Shown in pieces: positions 9,886 through 19,739 of a stretch of DNA of 64,000 bases. Source of the DNA: Psococerastis gibbosa (Eukaryota > Arthropoda > Insecta > Psocodea > Psocidae); NCBI GenBank assembly GCA_963971405.1, contig OZ020490.1, positions 6,000,874 through 6,064,873 on the forward strand, in the 5' to 3' direction. Made by a program: the position numbers and the translations under genes. Each line of letters opens with the position of its first letter. The first letter of the stretch is position 1. The notes under the pieces were generated by a model, which had not been told where the DNA came from, searched no databases, and was given only the letters and a program-made list of their open reading frames with translations.

Positions 9886-11796
9886 ATGGACTTTAAGATT
9901 AGCCCATGTCTACTGAGAATTATTTATTTATTAATATTTATCAACTTATTTGTCACTGGCCAGAGCGAAAGTCGATTGGAAATGTGCACAGAAGAAATAT
10001 TCCATAAATATCTACACCATGGAGACTTCATTGCTTATTTTACTCCTTCTATCAGTGGGATTGAAATAAATTGGAAAGCAACAAGACGTCCCTTAGTGGG
10101 AGTACTAACATCAGACCTGTCATCTATTGTTCTACGGCATTTAATGAACAATTCCTCACAGCATATAAGAGTGTTTTCGCCGAATTTAAAAGAAGTAAAT
10201 CCATCTGAACAAATTAAACAAACAGATGCTGCCATGGTTATTTTTTGGATCAATTCTCTACATCCCGAAAGCTTTGTAAAACTTTTAAGAGCCATTAGAA
10301 CATTGCGAATAATTGGTTCTTACAGTAAAATTCTCGTCATCTTTGAAGAATCGGATATTGTCGTAGAAAGCGATGTTTCACAACTCCTTCAGATTTCATG
10401 GGACATTCTTCGAGCTTTAAACACGACAATCCTTGTTACTCGGCAGGGAAAAATTTATTTTTACTCATATTTTCCCTATCGTAGCCCTGAGGCTCTGCAG
10501 CTTGGTGGTGACATCGATGGTAAGGGTTGCTCGACCATAATCTGCTTTCCTCCGAAGCTTCCAGCCAATTTCAATGGGTTTCCTGTAATAGTTACTGGAG
10601 ATGAACTGCCTCCTTTCGTTATAGCTTCCAATGAGCCATCGCGGCCTTTTTCAGATGGTTCCGAATTTCAGCTTTTGGAAGCCGCTACCAAGTATTTTAA
10701 TTTGTCAACAAAATACCTGAAGTACAACCATTTGAATAGGCAACCAATTGTAAATGGCAGTCGTAGTGGGTATTTTGGTATGCTTCACAACCAACAACTA
10801 GACATTATTTTTGGTGGAATTTCCCTGTCCTCTGCACGATCGACCATGTCTGTCCCGTTAATTTATACAGCTATAGAGAATTATTTCATTTGGGCACCAT
10901 CTCCAACCATTTTAATCGACTGGAGAAGCCTGCTGGGAACGTTTTCAAATGAAGTTTCAATTTTGATTGGGTCTGTTGCAATTGCGATTACTCTGATGGT
11001 GTACGCCCCGTGGCGTATCTTCCAAGACTCAAACAAGTCTGTCTTTTCAGCAATTTTCATAATATTACTGATCAGTATGGAGCAAGGATTAACTCGCGCC
11101 CATCTTAAATCCATTTATAATCAGATTATCCTCTTTTTGTTTATTTTTTATAACATGCTACCTACTTCATGTTATAAATCTGGCATATACACTACTTTGA
11201 CTTATCCAAAGCCTTCGAATTTGTTATCCAGTGTTGATGAACTTGTGGCCACAGATATAAAACTCAGAACAGGTGCAGCCACTTTAGAATTTATGAAAGA
11301 AAATAATTTCAACGTATATCAGAAGATTGTAGCCAGTGGAAGCTTGTCCGTTGTGCCTAAACTATACGTGAAGAAAGAAAAAAATAACTTCCTTGATAGA
11401 AAACATGCTTATATATCTATGAAACCAATTATGTTGACCGTCTTGGACATGATATTTAATATTACTGGGGAGAGCCCGAAATATTACTATGTTCCTGAAG
11501 TAGTATACATCAATATGGCATACATATATATTTCGCCTGGCAACCCACTGTTTCCCATATTGCGAAGGAAAATGTTGCAACTTTTTGAAGGAGGTTTCTT
11601 TGTTTATTGGACAGATGGGCTTTTGCGCAGATCTTTATTGAAACGCGTACAATCCCATCACAGCACGCAGCCACTTTCATTTTTTCAGTTATCAGTAGTG
11701 TTCTATGTTGCTGTCGCGATGGGTATTTTCAGTTGTTTCACACTTTTATTCGAAATATTTCTTGGCAGAAAAATGTGTCGTAGACATAAATTATAA
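9886..11796 (+). CDS. Divergent ionotropic receptor (IR), intronless
   Basis: This is a chemosensory ligand-gated channel subunit of the insect IR family, relatives of ionotropic glutamate receptors. The 636-aa frame has a hydrophobic signal peptide at residues about 8-26. A ligand-binding lobe S1 spans about 230-335, with FPVIVTGDELPPF at the start and a retained arginine in SARSTMSVPL (Arg318) at the position that contacts the ligand carboxylate in glutamate receptors. Membrane segments lie near 357-376, 408-436 and 602-627, with a pore-loop-like stretch at 386-402 and lobe S2 between the last two. The tail is short and basic (GRKMCRRHKL). Length and layout fit the family. The start follows an upstream region without in-frame alternatives. 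Single-exon structure is typical of divergent, lineage-expanded IRs. No neighbour suggests a co-regulated cluster. Which IR subfamily, and which ligand, cannot be said. Confidence 0.88.
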   Translation: MDFKISPCLLRIIYLLIFINLFVTGQSESRLEMCTEEIFHKYLHHGDFIAYFTPSISGIEINWKATRRPLVGVLTSDLSSIVLRHLMNNSSQHIRVFSPNLKEVNPSEQIKQTDAAMVIFWINSLHPESFVKLLRAIRTLRIIGSYSKILVIFEESDIVVESDVSQLLQISWDILRALNTTILVTRQGKIYFYSYFPYRSPEALQLGGDIDGKGCSTIICFPPKLPANFNGFPVIVTGDELPPFVIASNEPSRPFSDGSEFQLLEAATKYFNLSTKYLKYNHLNRQPIVNGSRSGYFGMLHNQQLDIIFGGISLSSARSTMSVPLIYTAIENYFIWAPSPTILIDWRSLLGTFSNEVSILIGSVAIAITLMVYAPWRIFQDSNKSVFSAIFIILLISMEQGLTRAHLKSIYNQIILFLFIFYNMLPTSCYKSGIYTTLTYPKPSNLLSSVDELVATDIKLRTGAATLEFMKENNFNVYQKIVASGSLSVVPKLYVKKEKNNFLDRKHAYISMKPIMLTVLDMIFNITGESPKYYYVPEVVYINMAYIYISPGNPLFPILRRKMLQLFEGGFFVYWTDGLLRRSLLKRVQSHHSTQPLSFFQLSVVFYVAVAMGIFSCFTLLFEIFLGRKMCRRHKL

Positions 11797-11868
11797 GGAG
11801 ATGTGTGGAGATTGTGTGTAGAGAAATCAGTACTGGTCTCTGCCGTTTGGACATTAATAATCTCAAGG

Positions 11869-12144
11869 AGAGTTTTTGCGCAATTCTTTATTGAAAGGCG
11901 TACAATCACATCATGGCACCCAGCCGCATTCATTTTTTTTTAGTTATCAGTAGTGTTCAATGTTGCTGTCGCGATGGGTATTTCCAGTTGTTTCACACTT
12001 TTATTCGAAATATTTCTTGGCAGAAATATGTGTCGTAGACATAAATTATATGAAGAAATATGTGGAGATTGTGTAGAGACACCAGTATTGGTCTCTACCG
12101 TTTGGACATTAATAATCTCGAGGAGAGGGTTCGTGACGCTCTGA
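11869..12144 (+). pseudogene. Tandem partial duplicate of the IR 3' end
   Basis: About 250 bp downstream of position 11625 are repeated starting near 11869. The copy repeats the last membrane segment (VAVAMGISSCFTLLFEIFLG) and the basic tail. Upstream its frame is broken: a short T-run change before TTATCAGTAGTGTTC shifts phase relative to the IR. The copy reads past the position of the IR stop (HKLYEEICGDCVETP...), while the IR stops after HKL because of a small sequence difference. It has no start, signal or ligand-binding region, so it is a duplicated tail rather than a second gene. Confidence 0.8.
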
Positions 12145-12534
12145 ATCGATTTCAAAATGAAATCAAATTAAGGGGAACCTTGGCTTAAACTTTTAACAAT
12201 ATAGCTAATTATAGAATTTCTCATTCTGATACTGGTAAAAATCTTCCTAGAAGACCTAGTAAAATATGCAGTGGTATTTTCAATGGGTGTTGCATAAACA
12301 AATAGAATACACATTGCTTACCGTTCAGGCAATTACCATCTGGAAAACATTTCTGACGTCGCTAGTTTTGTCCGCTATTGCAGCAAAAAATGTACGCTGA
12401 ATTTGTTTATTTTAAAACTTGCTCTTTACTTGGCAAACTTGCAACATGCAATGAAGGTGATTGTTCTGTATAATTGTGGGTAACCCAGAAAATACCTGGG
12501 GCTTTTCAACGTGTTGCTTTTTTTTAAAAATTAA
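12145..12534. other. Intergenic, no gene seen
   Basis: Nothing recognisable is seen between the IR duplicate and the next LINE fragment. Confidence 0.4.
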
Positions 12535-13165
12535 ATTGGGGTACAGGTGTTACCTGTGTGCACTTAAGCCTATTGGCCTATTGTGCCCCTACAAAAAAGT
12601 ATCTACATCACTTTCTCGAGGCCTATCTCCCTCAGGAGAGCCAGGATCTTGAGGGGATTCAGAAGTGGTAGGTCTTTTACATGTAACTGCAAGCTTCCCG
12701 AGCATGCTGCTCTTCTTCGTGCGATTGCATCGCATCGCAGGTCCTCCGCACCTTCATTACAGGATCTGCAAGACTATAGTTGTCTCCCCAAGAGACTCCA
12801 GATATTTAACCCCAGGACCAAAGACCGGTTCTTGGTTTTGTACTTCCTAGCCCAGAGCCATCAGTAAACCACTTGATTGTGTGACTATTGAGAATTCCTG
12901 CTGATTCGCAGCATTCCTTCATTGTCCCTAATATAGTTTCGAATTCCCTTCTAAAACAGTATTTTGGATGGATTTTATCGCCTGGCATATCCAGGCAGTG
13001 GTCAGACGTAGTCAGAGAGCCTGAGTCTCTCTTAATTGCCCTTCCACTCCTAATAATGCCATTTCGGCTGAAGTTTCCACTGCAACATGGAGGGGTGGGA
13101 AGTCCAGTACTATCTCCATTGCTGCAGTGGGACAGGATTGCATAGCCCCTGTAAAGCATCATGTT
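12535..13165 (-). mobile_element. LINE fragment with start of RNase H domain
   Basis: On the minus strand the frame 13162-12806 contains HTIKWFTDGSGLGSTKPRTG, whose TDGS carries the first catalytic aspartate of a retrotransposon RNase H. The left part (12535-12735) matches the C-terminal LINE segment at 8570-8772. The T-rich left end marks the 3' tail. The two parts are joined by an internal deletion, so this is a dead copy. Confidence 0.65.
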
Positions 13166-13362
13166 AGGGAATACGGGCTTCTGAATGTAGCCATAATTTG
13201 GATTATTCAGAGAAACATTCTCATGTGGTTTGATTTTGCCGTGTCCATGAAGCCATGACCAATGGTATGGTTACAGCAGGGAAAGACAGGCTGTAACGCG
13301 TTGCTTTAGAGTTGCGCCCAGCTCTGCACTAAAATTTATTAGCCCACGAAACGCTCGCCAAA

Positions 13363-13744
13363 CAGGGCCGTGCCGTCCATTGAGGCAATGAGGCATCTGC
13401 TTCAGGGCGGCACTTCCCGATGGGCGGCAAAACGGCAAAAATTAATTAAATAATTCACAAACTATAAATTTTTAAAAAATTAAAAATAAATAAAGCATAA
13501 ATGTTTTAAACATTTGTGGGATTTACTTCAGAAAATAGATCCCGCGTGATTAACCGGGAGCAATAAGTAAAATATCAAAACAATATTTGAACTTTTACGC
13601 GCGAAATTAACTTTTTGTCCTATCAGTAAACTGTGGTACGTGTGTGTTATTCTTGAGAAAAGAGAAAAAATGCAAGACGTCAAGGGGTGGCATTTTCTGA
13701 CTTCACAAAAAAAAAAAAAAAAAAAAAAACATGGCACGGCTCTG
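13363..13744. mobile_element. Non-autonomous hAT-like element
   Basis: The left end CAGGGCCGTGCCGTCCAT and the right end ATGGCACGGCTCTG are imperfect inverted copies. A 23-A run sits just inside the right end. No transposase is encoded, and I could not identify a matching target duplication. Confidence 0.55.
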
Positions 13745-14059
13745 GCCCCCGGATTCAATGACTCCCGTTTTTCATCGGGGCCCCTCAGAGCCAGTTCAAA
13801 TGAGCCTCAAAATGTTTCTTCTAACGAAGATTGGCGATAATCAACATCATGTAAACAAGTAAAGTTAGTTTGATGGTAACTGTCTACTGTATCATATTTT
13901 ACGACTTTTAGGTCTGTTCGCAAATAATTGATTACCGTATTTATTTATTTATTTTATATTTTATTTTTATAGAAGCGAATGAACAATACTTAGTCATGAT
14001 GACTGTACTAGCGAATTGTAATTCTGTGGTTTCCCGTTGCCTTCTGCAACCTTATGTTG

Positions 14060-14310
14060 TTGTAACAGCAAAGGCTTTCACGGCCGGTGCCGAATGTTGA
14101 ACCAGTAGAATCCGGGCTGATGGGCCGTGGTCGAAATGAATGCGAACTTCCAAACGTTTCGTCAACAACTGCGGTTGACATCTTCAGAGCAACTGCGTAG
14201 ACTTCTAAGATTTTATCTCGGAGGCTCAGCAGCGACTGTGTGGGCAGGGGGATGTGTTCTGATATTTATACTAAGCTGCGGGGTGGTGGGGGGTGGAGGC
14301 GGAGTCATCC
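14060..14310 (+). repeat. Repeat with the CTTCCAAACGTTTCGTCAAC motif
   Basis: Landmarks are GGCTTTCACGGCCGGTG, CCAGTAGAATCCGGGCTGAT, CCAAACGTTTCGTCAACA and CTTCTAAGATTTTATCTCGG. Parts recur at 1946-2040, 8430-8555, 42865-42900, 43240-43310 and, as a short palindrome, 45260-45410. The class is undetermined. Confidence 0.6.
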
Positions 14311-14359
14311 TCACCCCAGATTGGCTCCCTACTACCTCAACCTGATTTTCGGATGATTA

Positions 14360-14435
14360 TGTTGTTGACGATTCATTGAGTTCCTCCGCCTTCGGGGCCC
14401 AACCCCAGTACAAAAGAGTGCCCTAGTAGTGGTTG
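14360..14435 (-). repeat. Dispersed repeat E, fragment
   Basis: It is an inverted match to the repeat at 25075-25170 (TTGAGTTCCTCCGCCTT and AGAGTGCCCT are shared). Confidence 0.45.
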
Positions 14436-14679
14436 CTTATTTAGTGGCGGCAACTATTCGCCCCGTCACATAGCCATCCTCGGGCTACTGTGGCTTCTTC
14501 CAGGCAAGCCAGCACCACCAGACCGATACCATACCCTCCGATTATGCCGCTGCTTATTTGTTATATTCGCAATTAGCCACCGTATCTGGTGGCTTTTTCG
14601 CTATCCGCCACTTGCGAACCTGCTAGTCGTCTGCAGCTCAGCCCTATTGTGTGTTATCAATGCTCTCAATTTTCCCAAT

Positions 14680-14815
14680 ATAGGGACAGCGCAAACGAAG
14701 AATTAGCTCTGGGTACCTCTGATCCTGCTGAAGATAGACAAAGATGGAGGGAATCTGTCATAGCGGCCAAAAGTCCTCCTGGGCTGATCGCGCCTAATTA
14801 AGTCAATCCAGTCAA
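14680..14815 (+). mobile_element. LINE 3' end scrap
   Basis: The plus frame ends in ALGTSDPAEDRQRWRESVIA followed by AKSPPGLIAPN and a stop. This is the style of the very C-terminus of a LINE polyprotein. The fragment at 35585-36090 ends with related SPPGLIAPN coding on the other strand, so both come from one LINE family. Confidence 0.6.
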
Positions 14816-14889
14816 GTAGCTCTGACGTCATGATGTTTGTTTCCAACGTCTCAACGTCTGCTTTTAGCATTTATGCTTTTAAGCAACCC

Positions 14890-15072
14890 TGTCAGCCTGG
14901 CGGGGGGGGGGGGGGAGTGAGTCTGTTAACTTGAGGCACCCTAAGGGCCGACTCCTTCACCTCGGGGAAGGGGAGTTGACTGACCGGGTGGACATCCTGA
15001 TTACAGCGGATTCCGAACTACTTGGGGAATATGGTAGTCACACGATTAAATCTGAGGTGGCCAGGTTCAGTT
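14890..15072 (+). repeat. Interspersed repeat family A, copy
   Basis: It starts after a G-run with AGTGAGTCTGTTAACTTGAG and carries the GGATTCCGAACTACTTGGGG landmark. It stops abruptly at about 15072, where the TIR element of 15073-18963 begins without its own left end. Confidence 0.65.
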
Positions 15073-15364
15073 CAGGTTTGACCGCCACCATCTTTGTTTT
15101 TGTCGATTTCTCGATTATCGATTTGAAACACGCGTTTAAAATTTAGTAGTATTTAATAATTAATAATAATAATATATACGTGTGTTTACAATATTTATAC
15201 ATTAATTTGTAATATTTATTATGCCACAAGCAATTGCCGTAAATACTTAAAAATATAATAACCAAAAGGAACAAAAAATCTAAACAAATGTGGCACTAGA
15301 ATAGGGTTCTGCCACTTTCTTTAAAACTGTGCCACCAACGTCCTGACTGCTACCACGTTGTTTA

Positions 15365-15633
15365 GGCAGCAATTCCACCGGCGAATTTACTTCATTTTTG
15401 ATTTGAGATTTATTGTTTGTTTTATTTTAAGGAGACTATTATGTAGACACTAAACTAATCTATTATAAATTAAGTTATAGTATGGTAGAGACTTATTCAT
15501 GATGTCTGCTACCATATTATAAGTTAATTTATAATAGATAAGTTAAGTATTGACATAATAGTCTCCTTAAAATAAAACAAACAAAATATCACAAATCACA
15601 AATGAAGTAAATTCGCCGGTGGAATTGCCGCCT
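15365..15633. mobile_element. Palindromic TA-MITE inserted in TIR element
   Basis: The arms are GGCAGCAATTCCACCGGCG and its inverted copy, about 120 bp each, with the hairpin core carrying GATGTCTGCTACCAT. TA flanks both ends, and the empty site reads GTTGTTTACTCTG in the copy at 34860. It is long and nearly symmetrical without coding capacity. Confidence 0.8.
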
Positions 15634-15906
15634 TACTCTGCTAAATATTTTCGAATTCGATATAGCATGATAACTCGACCCCCAACCCCCAAGGTCCACT
15701 CACGATTGTGTGTTAACTTGGATAGCAGATCTAACTCGATTTTTTTCTTTTTTTTTTTTCTATTTATTTAATGTTTTTGTCAGGATGTCTGAAGTCTTGC
15801 AAGACCAATGGGTCTGTCTGCAAGTTCTTCACTATATGTACTTGTACCTTTTTGAGACGTCTGTAGGCCATGTCTAGTATTCTGTTATTTTAATTTTAAT
15901 TAAAAT

Positions 15907-17706
15907 TTATTCGATTTTACTATGGAGCCATGACTTTACTTGTTGTTTTATTTCCCTGTATTTTTTCAGATCTTTTATTGTATTTGGTATATCATTGAAA
16001 ATGTGAGGTATCATGTATTTTAATGTCTGTCTTCCGTAGTTGTTCGTTATGGTGGGTGTGAGCAGTCTTGATTCGGTTATAGATCTTGTTTCTATGTCAT
16101 GTGTTACTGGTTGTTTGTATTCTGTTTTATAAAAGTACTTAATGATGGTAATGTATTTGAAAAGAGCCGTCACTGTTAGTACGTTATATTTATTGAATAG
16201 GTCTTTTTTGCTCAATTTGTTATATTTATTTGTTTTATCTGAGTTTTTTATAATCTTCAGTATTCTATATTGTATATTTTCAATGTTCTGTATTTGTGAT
16301 GGTGTTGTGTTTCCATATGCTTGTATTCCATATCGTATAAGAGATTCTACTAGTGCTTTATAAATCACTATCATTGTATCATAGTTTAAATAAAATTGGA
16401 TATGGTAAAAAGCGTATAAACATGATCTGAGTCGTTTATTTACATTATTGATATGTATGTCAAATTTGAATCTGTAGTCAATTGTTATTCCCAGGTATCT
16501 GTATTCATCTACTGTTTCAAGTATTTCTGTGCATTCGCATTCATATGTTTGTTTATTTTCATGTAGACATTTGTTATCGTGTTTTATAACCCTCATTAGT
16601 TCAGTTTTATATTGTGGTGATCTGATATGCATTAGTTTAGTTTTTTTACCGTTTATCGTAAGTTTGTGGTCGTGTGAGTATTTTTGTAGTAGTTCGAATT
16701 TTTCTTTCATAATTTGTACTGCGTTGCCTAAGTTTTTCTCATATACTACTATTGCTGTATCATCCGCAAACATAAATACTGTTGATTTGTCCGTAGTTAG
16801 TCCATCAGGTAAATTGTTTGTATATATTAAGTACAACAAAGGTGCAAGGACTGACCCTTGTGCAATGGCTGTTGTCGTGATTTGTTCACTACTGATTTTA
16901 TTTTTATATTTAACTATGTATTTTCTGTTTGTCATGAAATTTTGGAACCATTTTAGGAGTTTTCCCTCAATCCCTATTTTTTTTAGCTGTTGTATCATTA
17001 TTTTACAATCAAGTAAGTCAAATGCCTTGGAGTAGTCTATAAATGTTACTAGTACATGTTCTTGTTTGTTTAGACGGTTATTTATGAGATCTGAAAATTC
17101 TGTTAGAAGTGTTTCTGTGCTTCTGCCTTTTTGGAATCCATATTGATGTTTGGTGATTATTTCATGGTCAGTGAGATATTTTCTTAGTCTATCAGCTATG
17201 TAAGTTTCTATTATTTTGTCTATGGCTGTTAAGTTGGCTATTTGTCTGTAGTTATTGTAGTCTAAGTAAGTTCCTGTCTTGTGAATCGGTCTATGTATGG
17301 CAATTTTTAGCATTTGTGGAATGTGTTCTGTTTGCATTGATACGTTTATTAGGTGAGCTATGACCGGGCTGATGTTTGTTTTTATTGTTTTTATATCATT
17401 TATTCTTATTCCGTCTAGTCCGGGTGATTTGTTTGTTTTTAGTCTATCAATTATTTCTTGTATAACCGTTGGTTGGACTTTAGGTAAGTACATTTGTCTG
17501 TCGCATGTGTAATTCAATACTGTAGTATTTGTTATTATATCACAGTCGTGTTTAATTTTATAAACATTTTCAAGGTATGATTTTGCGAATTGATTTACAA
17601 TCGTATCATCTGAGTATTTTTGTCCTAAATGTTTTTCAATGATTGTGTCTATATTATTTACTGTTCTTCCCAGTATTTTGCTAACCAAATTCCAAGTTTC
17701 TCTCAT
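15907..17706 (-). CDS. LINE ORF, reverse transcriptase part
   Basis: This frame of 599 aa from its first ATG carries the RT palm. It has NKSPGLDGI near residues 92-100, QYGFQKGRSTET near 188-199, FIDYSKAFD at 222-230 with the first catalytic Asp, a degenerate AQGSVLAPLLYLIY at 282-295, and FADD at 313-316. The thumb-side YRYLGITID motif follows. Coding sequence upstream of this ATG is open back to the frame change at about 17912 and encodes the linker to the endonuclease. The usual PQG of motif B' reads AQG here. There is no RNase H or zinc knuckle after residue 560, and the protein ends in WLHSKIE. Confidence 0.87.
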   Translation of the reverse strand: MRETWNLVSKILGRTVNNIDTIIEKHLGQKYSDDTIVNQFAKSYLENVYKIKHDCDIITNTTVLNYTCDRQMYLPKVQPTVIQEIIDRLKTNKSPGLDGIRINDIKTIKTNISPVIAHLINVSMQTEHIPQMLKIAIHRPIHKTGTYLDYNNYRQIANLTAIDKIIETYIADRLRKYLTDHEIITKHQYGFQKGRSTETLLTEFSDLINNRLNKQEHVLVTFIDYSKAFDLLDCKIMIQQLKKIGIEGKLLKWFQNFMTNRKYIVKYKNKISSEQITTTAIAQGSVLAPLLYLIYTNNLPDGLTTDKSTVFMFADDTAIVVYEKNLGNAVQIMKEKFELLQKYSHDHKLTINGKKTKLMHIRSPQYKTELMRVIKHDNKCLHENKQTYECECTEILETVDEYRYLGITIDYRFKFDIHINNVNKRLRSCLYAFYHIQFYLNYDTMIVIYKALVESLIRYGIQAYGNTTPSQIQNIENIQYRILKIIKNSDKTNKYNKLSKKDLFNKYNVLTVTALFKYITIIKYFYKTEYKQPVTHDIETRSITESRLLTPTITNNYGRQTLKYMIPHIFNDIPNTIKDLKKYREIKQQVKSWLHSKIE

Positions 17707-17885
17707 GTTTCCTTGGTGTGTTTTAAATTTGATTTTATAGTAATTGTTTTTTGCGTTTTTTATATATTTGTTCAGTTTATTTCTATATCTATTGTATTCT
17801 TGCCTATACGCAGGATTTTTTGGATTATGTTTATGCTTTCTGAATAGTAAGTCCCGCTTTATTATTCCAATTTTTATTTCTTCCG

Positions 17886-18863
17886 TTATCCAGTCTTTAT
17901 TAGGTCTGTTTTTTTAATCTTTATTGACGTTGTACATTGTGTTTGTATACTGGTAATATTGTCTCTTATTGTATTATAAATAGAATCTGCATTATCTAGA
18001 TTCATTGCATCCTTCCATTTTATTTCGTTAAGTAATCGTGTCATTTTTGATTCGTCTATTTTGTTTATAGTTTTATTATTTAGTTGATTTATTTGGTTCT
18101 TCTCTATTTTAAAATTAATCACTATCATGTAATGGTCAGAGATTTTATGTTTTATAACTCCACTTCTGTTTTTTGCTTCATTCCCTCTAGTGTACATTAG
18201 GTCAATGCAAGATTGCGTTAGTTTTTCGTTTCTTACTTCTTCTCTAGTATAATCTTTAATTTCTTGTATTAGTCCGTAGTTACATGTCATATTTGCGAGT
18301 CTTGTTTTATAAATATTTTTAGATTTCATATCTATGTTGAAATCTCCTAAAACCAGCATAGGCATTTTATTGTTAATATTTGTTCTTATTTGTGTTTCCA
18401 ATTCTATTATGAAGTTATTTTTGTCAGTGTTAGGTGGTCTGTATATGCTTATAATGTCTATAATTTTTGTTTTATTTAGTAATTTTATGTGTATTTGCTC
18501 GTAAGTTTGTCTTTCTTCTGTATCTATGCATTGTACTGTTAGTGTATTTTTACTATATCTTAAAATTCCTCCCCCTCTTCTGTTTTTTCGGTTGTAAAAA
18601 TGTTGTTCGTATCCATCTAATGTATATAGACTCATGTTCTCTGTTATTGTATTTGTTTCTGTTAGTACTAGTATATCAAATGTGTACCCTTCTTTTCCCT
18701 TCAGTATGACATTTAGTTCGTTCCAGTTCTTATGAATTGATCGAATGTTTAAACATATTATTTCGAGTCCTATGTTTGACTGTTTGTCAGTTAGCCATGT
18801 TTCGTACGTTTCGTAAGTCTTAAAATGGGTATTTCCGTTATGTTGCACGTAATGTCCGTCCAT
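17886..18863 (-). CDS. LINE ORF, apurinic-like endonuclease part
   Basis: This 325-aa frame holds the endonuclease that nicks target DNA for target-primed reverse transcription. The visible family pattern is LEIICLNIRSIHKNWNEL at the start, then a VLTETNT motif with the catalytic Glu, IDIISIYRPPN, MLVLGDFNIDM with the active-site Asp-Phe-Asn, and the terminal KISDHYMIVINF with Ser-Asp-His. All key positions of the fold are present. The frame stops at 17886 just after a run of A's on the coding strand, and the next frame continues without a gap as DWITEEIKIGI..., so the stop is the result of a single-base length change. Confidence 0.85.
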   Translation of the reverse strand: MDGHYVQHNGNTHFKTYETYETWLTDKQSNIGLEIICLNIRSIHKNWNELNVILKGKEGYTFDILVLTETNTITENMSLYTLDGYEQHFYNRKNRRGGGILRYSKNTLTVQCIDTEERQTYEQIHIKLLNKTKIIDIISIYRPPNTDKNNFIIELETQIRTNINNKMPMLVLGDFNIDMKSKNIYKTRLANMTCNYGLIQEIKDYTREEVRNEKLTQSCIDLMYTRGNEAKNRSGVIKHKISDHYMIVINFKIEKNQINQLNNKTINKIDESKMTRLLNEIKWKDAMNLDNADSIYNTIRDNITSIQTQCTTSIKIKKTDLIKTG

Positions 18864-19097
18864 TTGTATTTGTATTAGGCCAATCTGACGTTTACACTAA
18901 TTTGTCTAAGTGTTTTTCGTTTTCTATGACAATCGTAACACCAACACTGTGAAGACCCCTACTACGACAGTGACGCTGAAACCAATTATTAGTAATTTGA
19001 TTGATATTGGTATTCACAGAAGAAGAGTAGATTTTACATTGCATGCTGCACTCAAATTGGTTGTTTATTTTCTGTCGTGTCATGATTTTCGTGTTTA

Positions 19098-19590
19098 ATG
19101 GCAATAAATTGCACCGGTTTTACCCTAGAACTTAATCGCAAATGCGTAATTTATTCAATAGACTATTTTTTGGGGGGCACATTGTTTATGGCTGCTCTTG
19201 TTGCCCTATTTTCTGGCATTCGATCCACGTGCCTTAGCCACCTGATGTGGGCTCTCTCGATGTCAGCGACTATCGTAGGTACTTGGTATATCACTTCACG
19301 CCGACTCGTTTTCTCCCTTGAAGCACTCTGTGCAAGGCTGCTCTTGTATCCCTATTTTTTGGCATTCGTGCCACGTGCCCTATAGCCACCTGATGTGGGC
19401 TCTCTTGATGTCCGGATTTACGGATGTTGGCCACGCTCCCCATCTCCATCGCCACAAGTGAGCAGAGTTCCTCCTCCACGCTGCGCCGCTTGGAGGACTG
19501 GCTGCGCAGCTCAATGGTTGAGAAGCGTCTAGTCGGCCTGGCGCTCATGAATATACACAGGGACATTGAATTAAATGTCGATAAAATCAT
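19098..19590 (-). mobile_element. LINE C-terminal fragment, degenerate
   Basis: The minus frame includes VAIGHVARMPKNRDTRAAL, the W-x-GHV-x-RMP motif found near the end of many LINE ORF2 proteins. A second, partial and broken version of the same motif appears at about 19190-19290, so the fragment is internally duplicated. Confidence 0.6.
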
Positions 19591-19739
19591 CCACAGATTT
19601 GCAAAAAGTGGAAACAGAAAAAATAATTAATTATTTAAATAAAAAATGGTGAAGTAAAAAATTTCGTTTTTTTTACCAAAAAAGCAGGTTAGTTAGGCCT
19701 ACGTATAGTCTATAAGTAGGTACGTCTACAGATTCAGCG

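Larger units (their letters stand above)
15741..18933 (-). mobile_element. Nearly full-length LINE (endonuclease + RT), Jockey/CR1-like
   Basis: This is a non-LTR retrotransposon of about 3.2 kb on the minus strand. The T-rich left end at 15741-15759 is the poly(A) tail, and a short 5' leader precedes the first ATG at 18863. One long coding region covers endonuclease then reverse transcriptase, broken only by a frame change at a seven-T run at 17909-17915. I see no separate ORF1 for a nucleic-acid-binding protein. The C-terminus lacks an RNase H domain. The clade assignment rests on general resemblance only. Confidence 0.85.
15073..18963. mobile_element. Left-truncated TIR DNA element hosting a MITE and a LINE
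   Basis: Comparison with the complete copy at 34505-34988 shows that this is one element opened twice. Matching parts are 15080-15364 (GCCACCATCTTTGTTTTTG, AAATGTGGCACTAGAATAG), 15634-15740 (ATTGTGTGTTAACTTGG) and 18934-18963 (AACACCAACACTGTGAAG). A palindromic MITE occupies 15365-15633, and a LINE occupies about 15741-18933. The right terminal repeat survives; the left one is lost at the junction with a family A repeat. Confidence 0.75.

Noticed and set aside
16529-17035. 168-aa plus-strand frame
   Set aside because: It lies antisense to the LINE reverse transcriptase and has no motif of its own.
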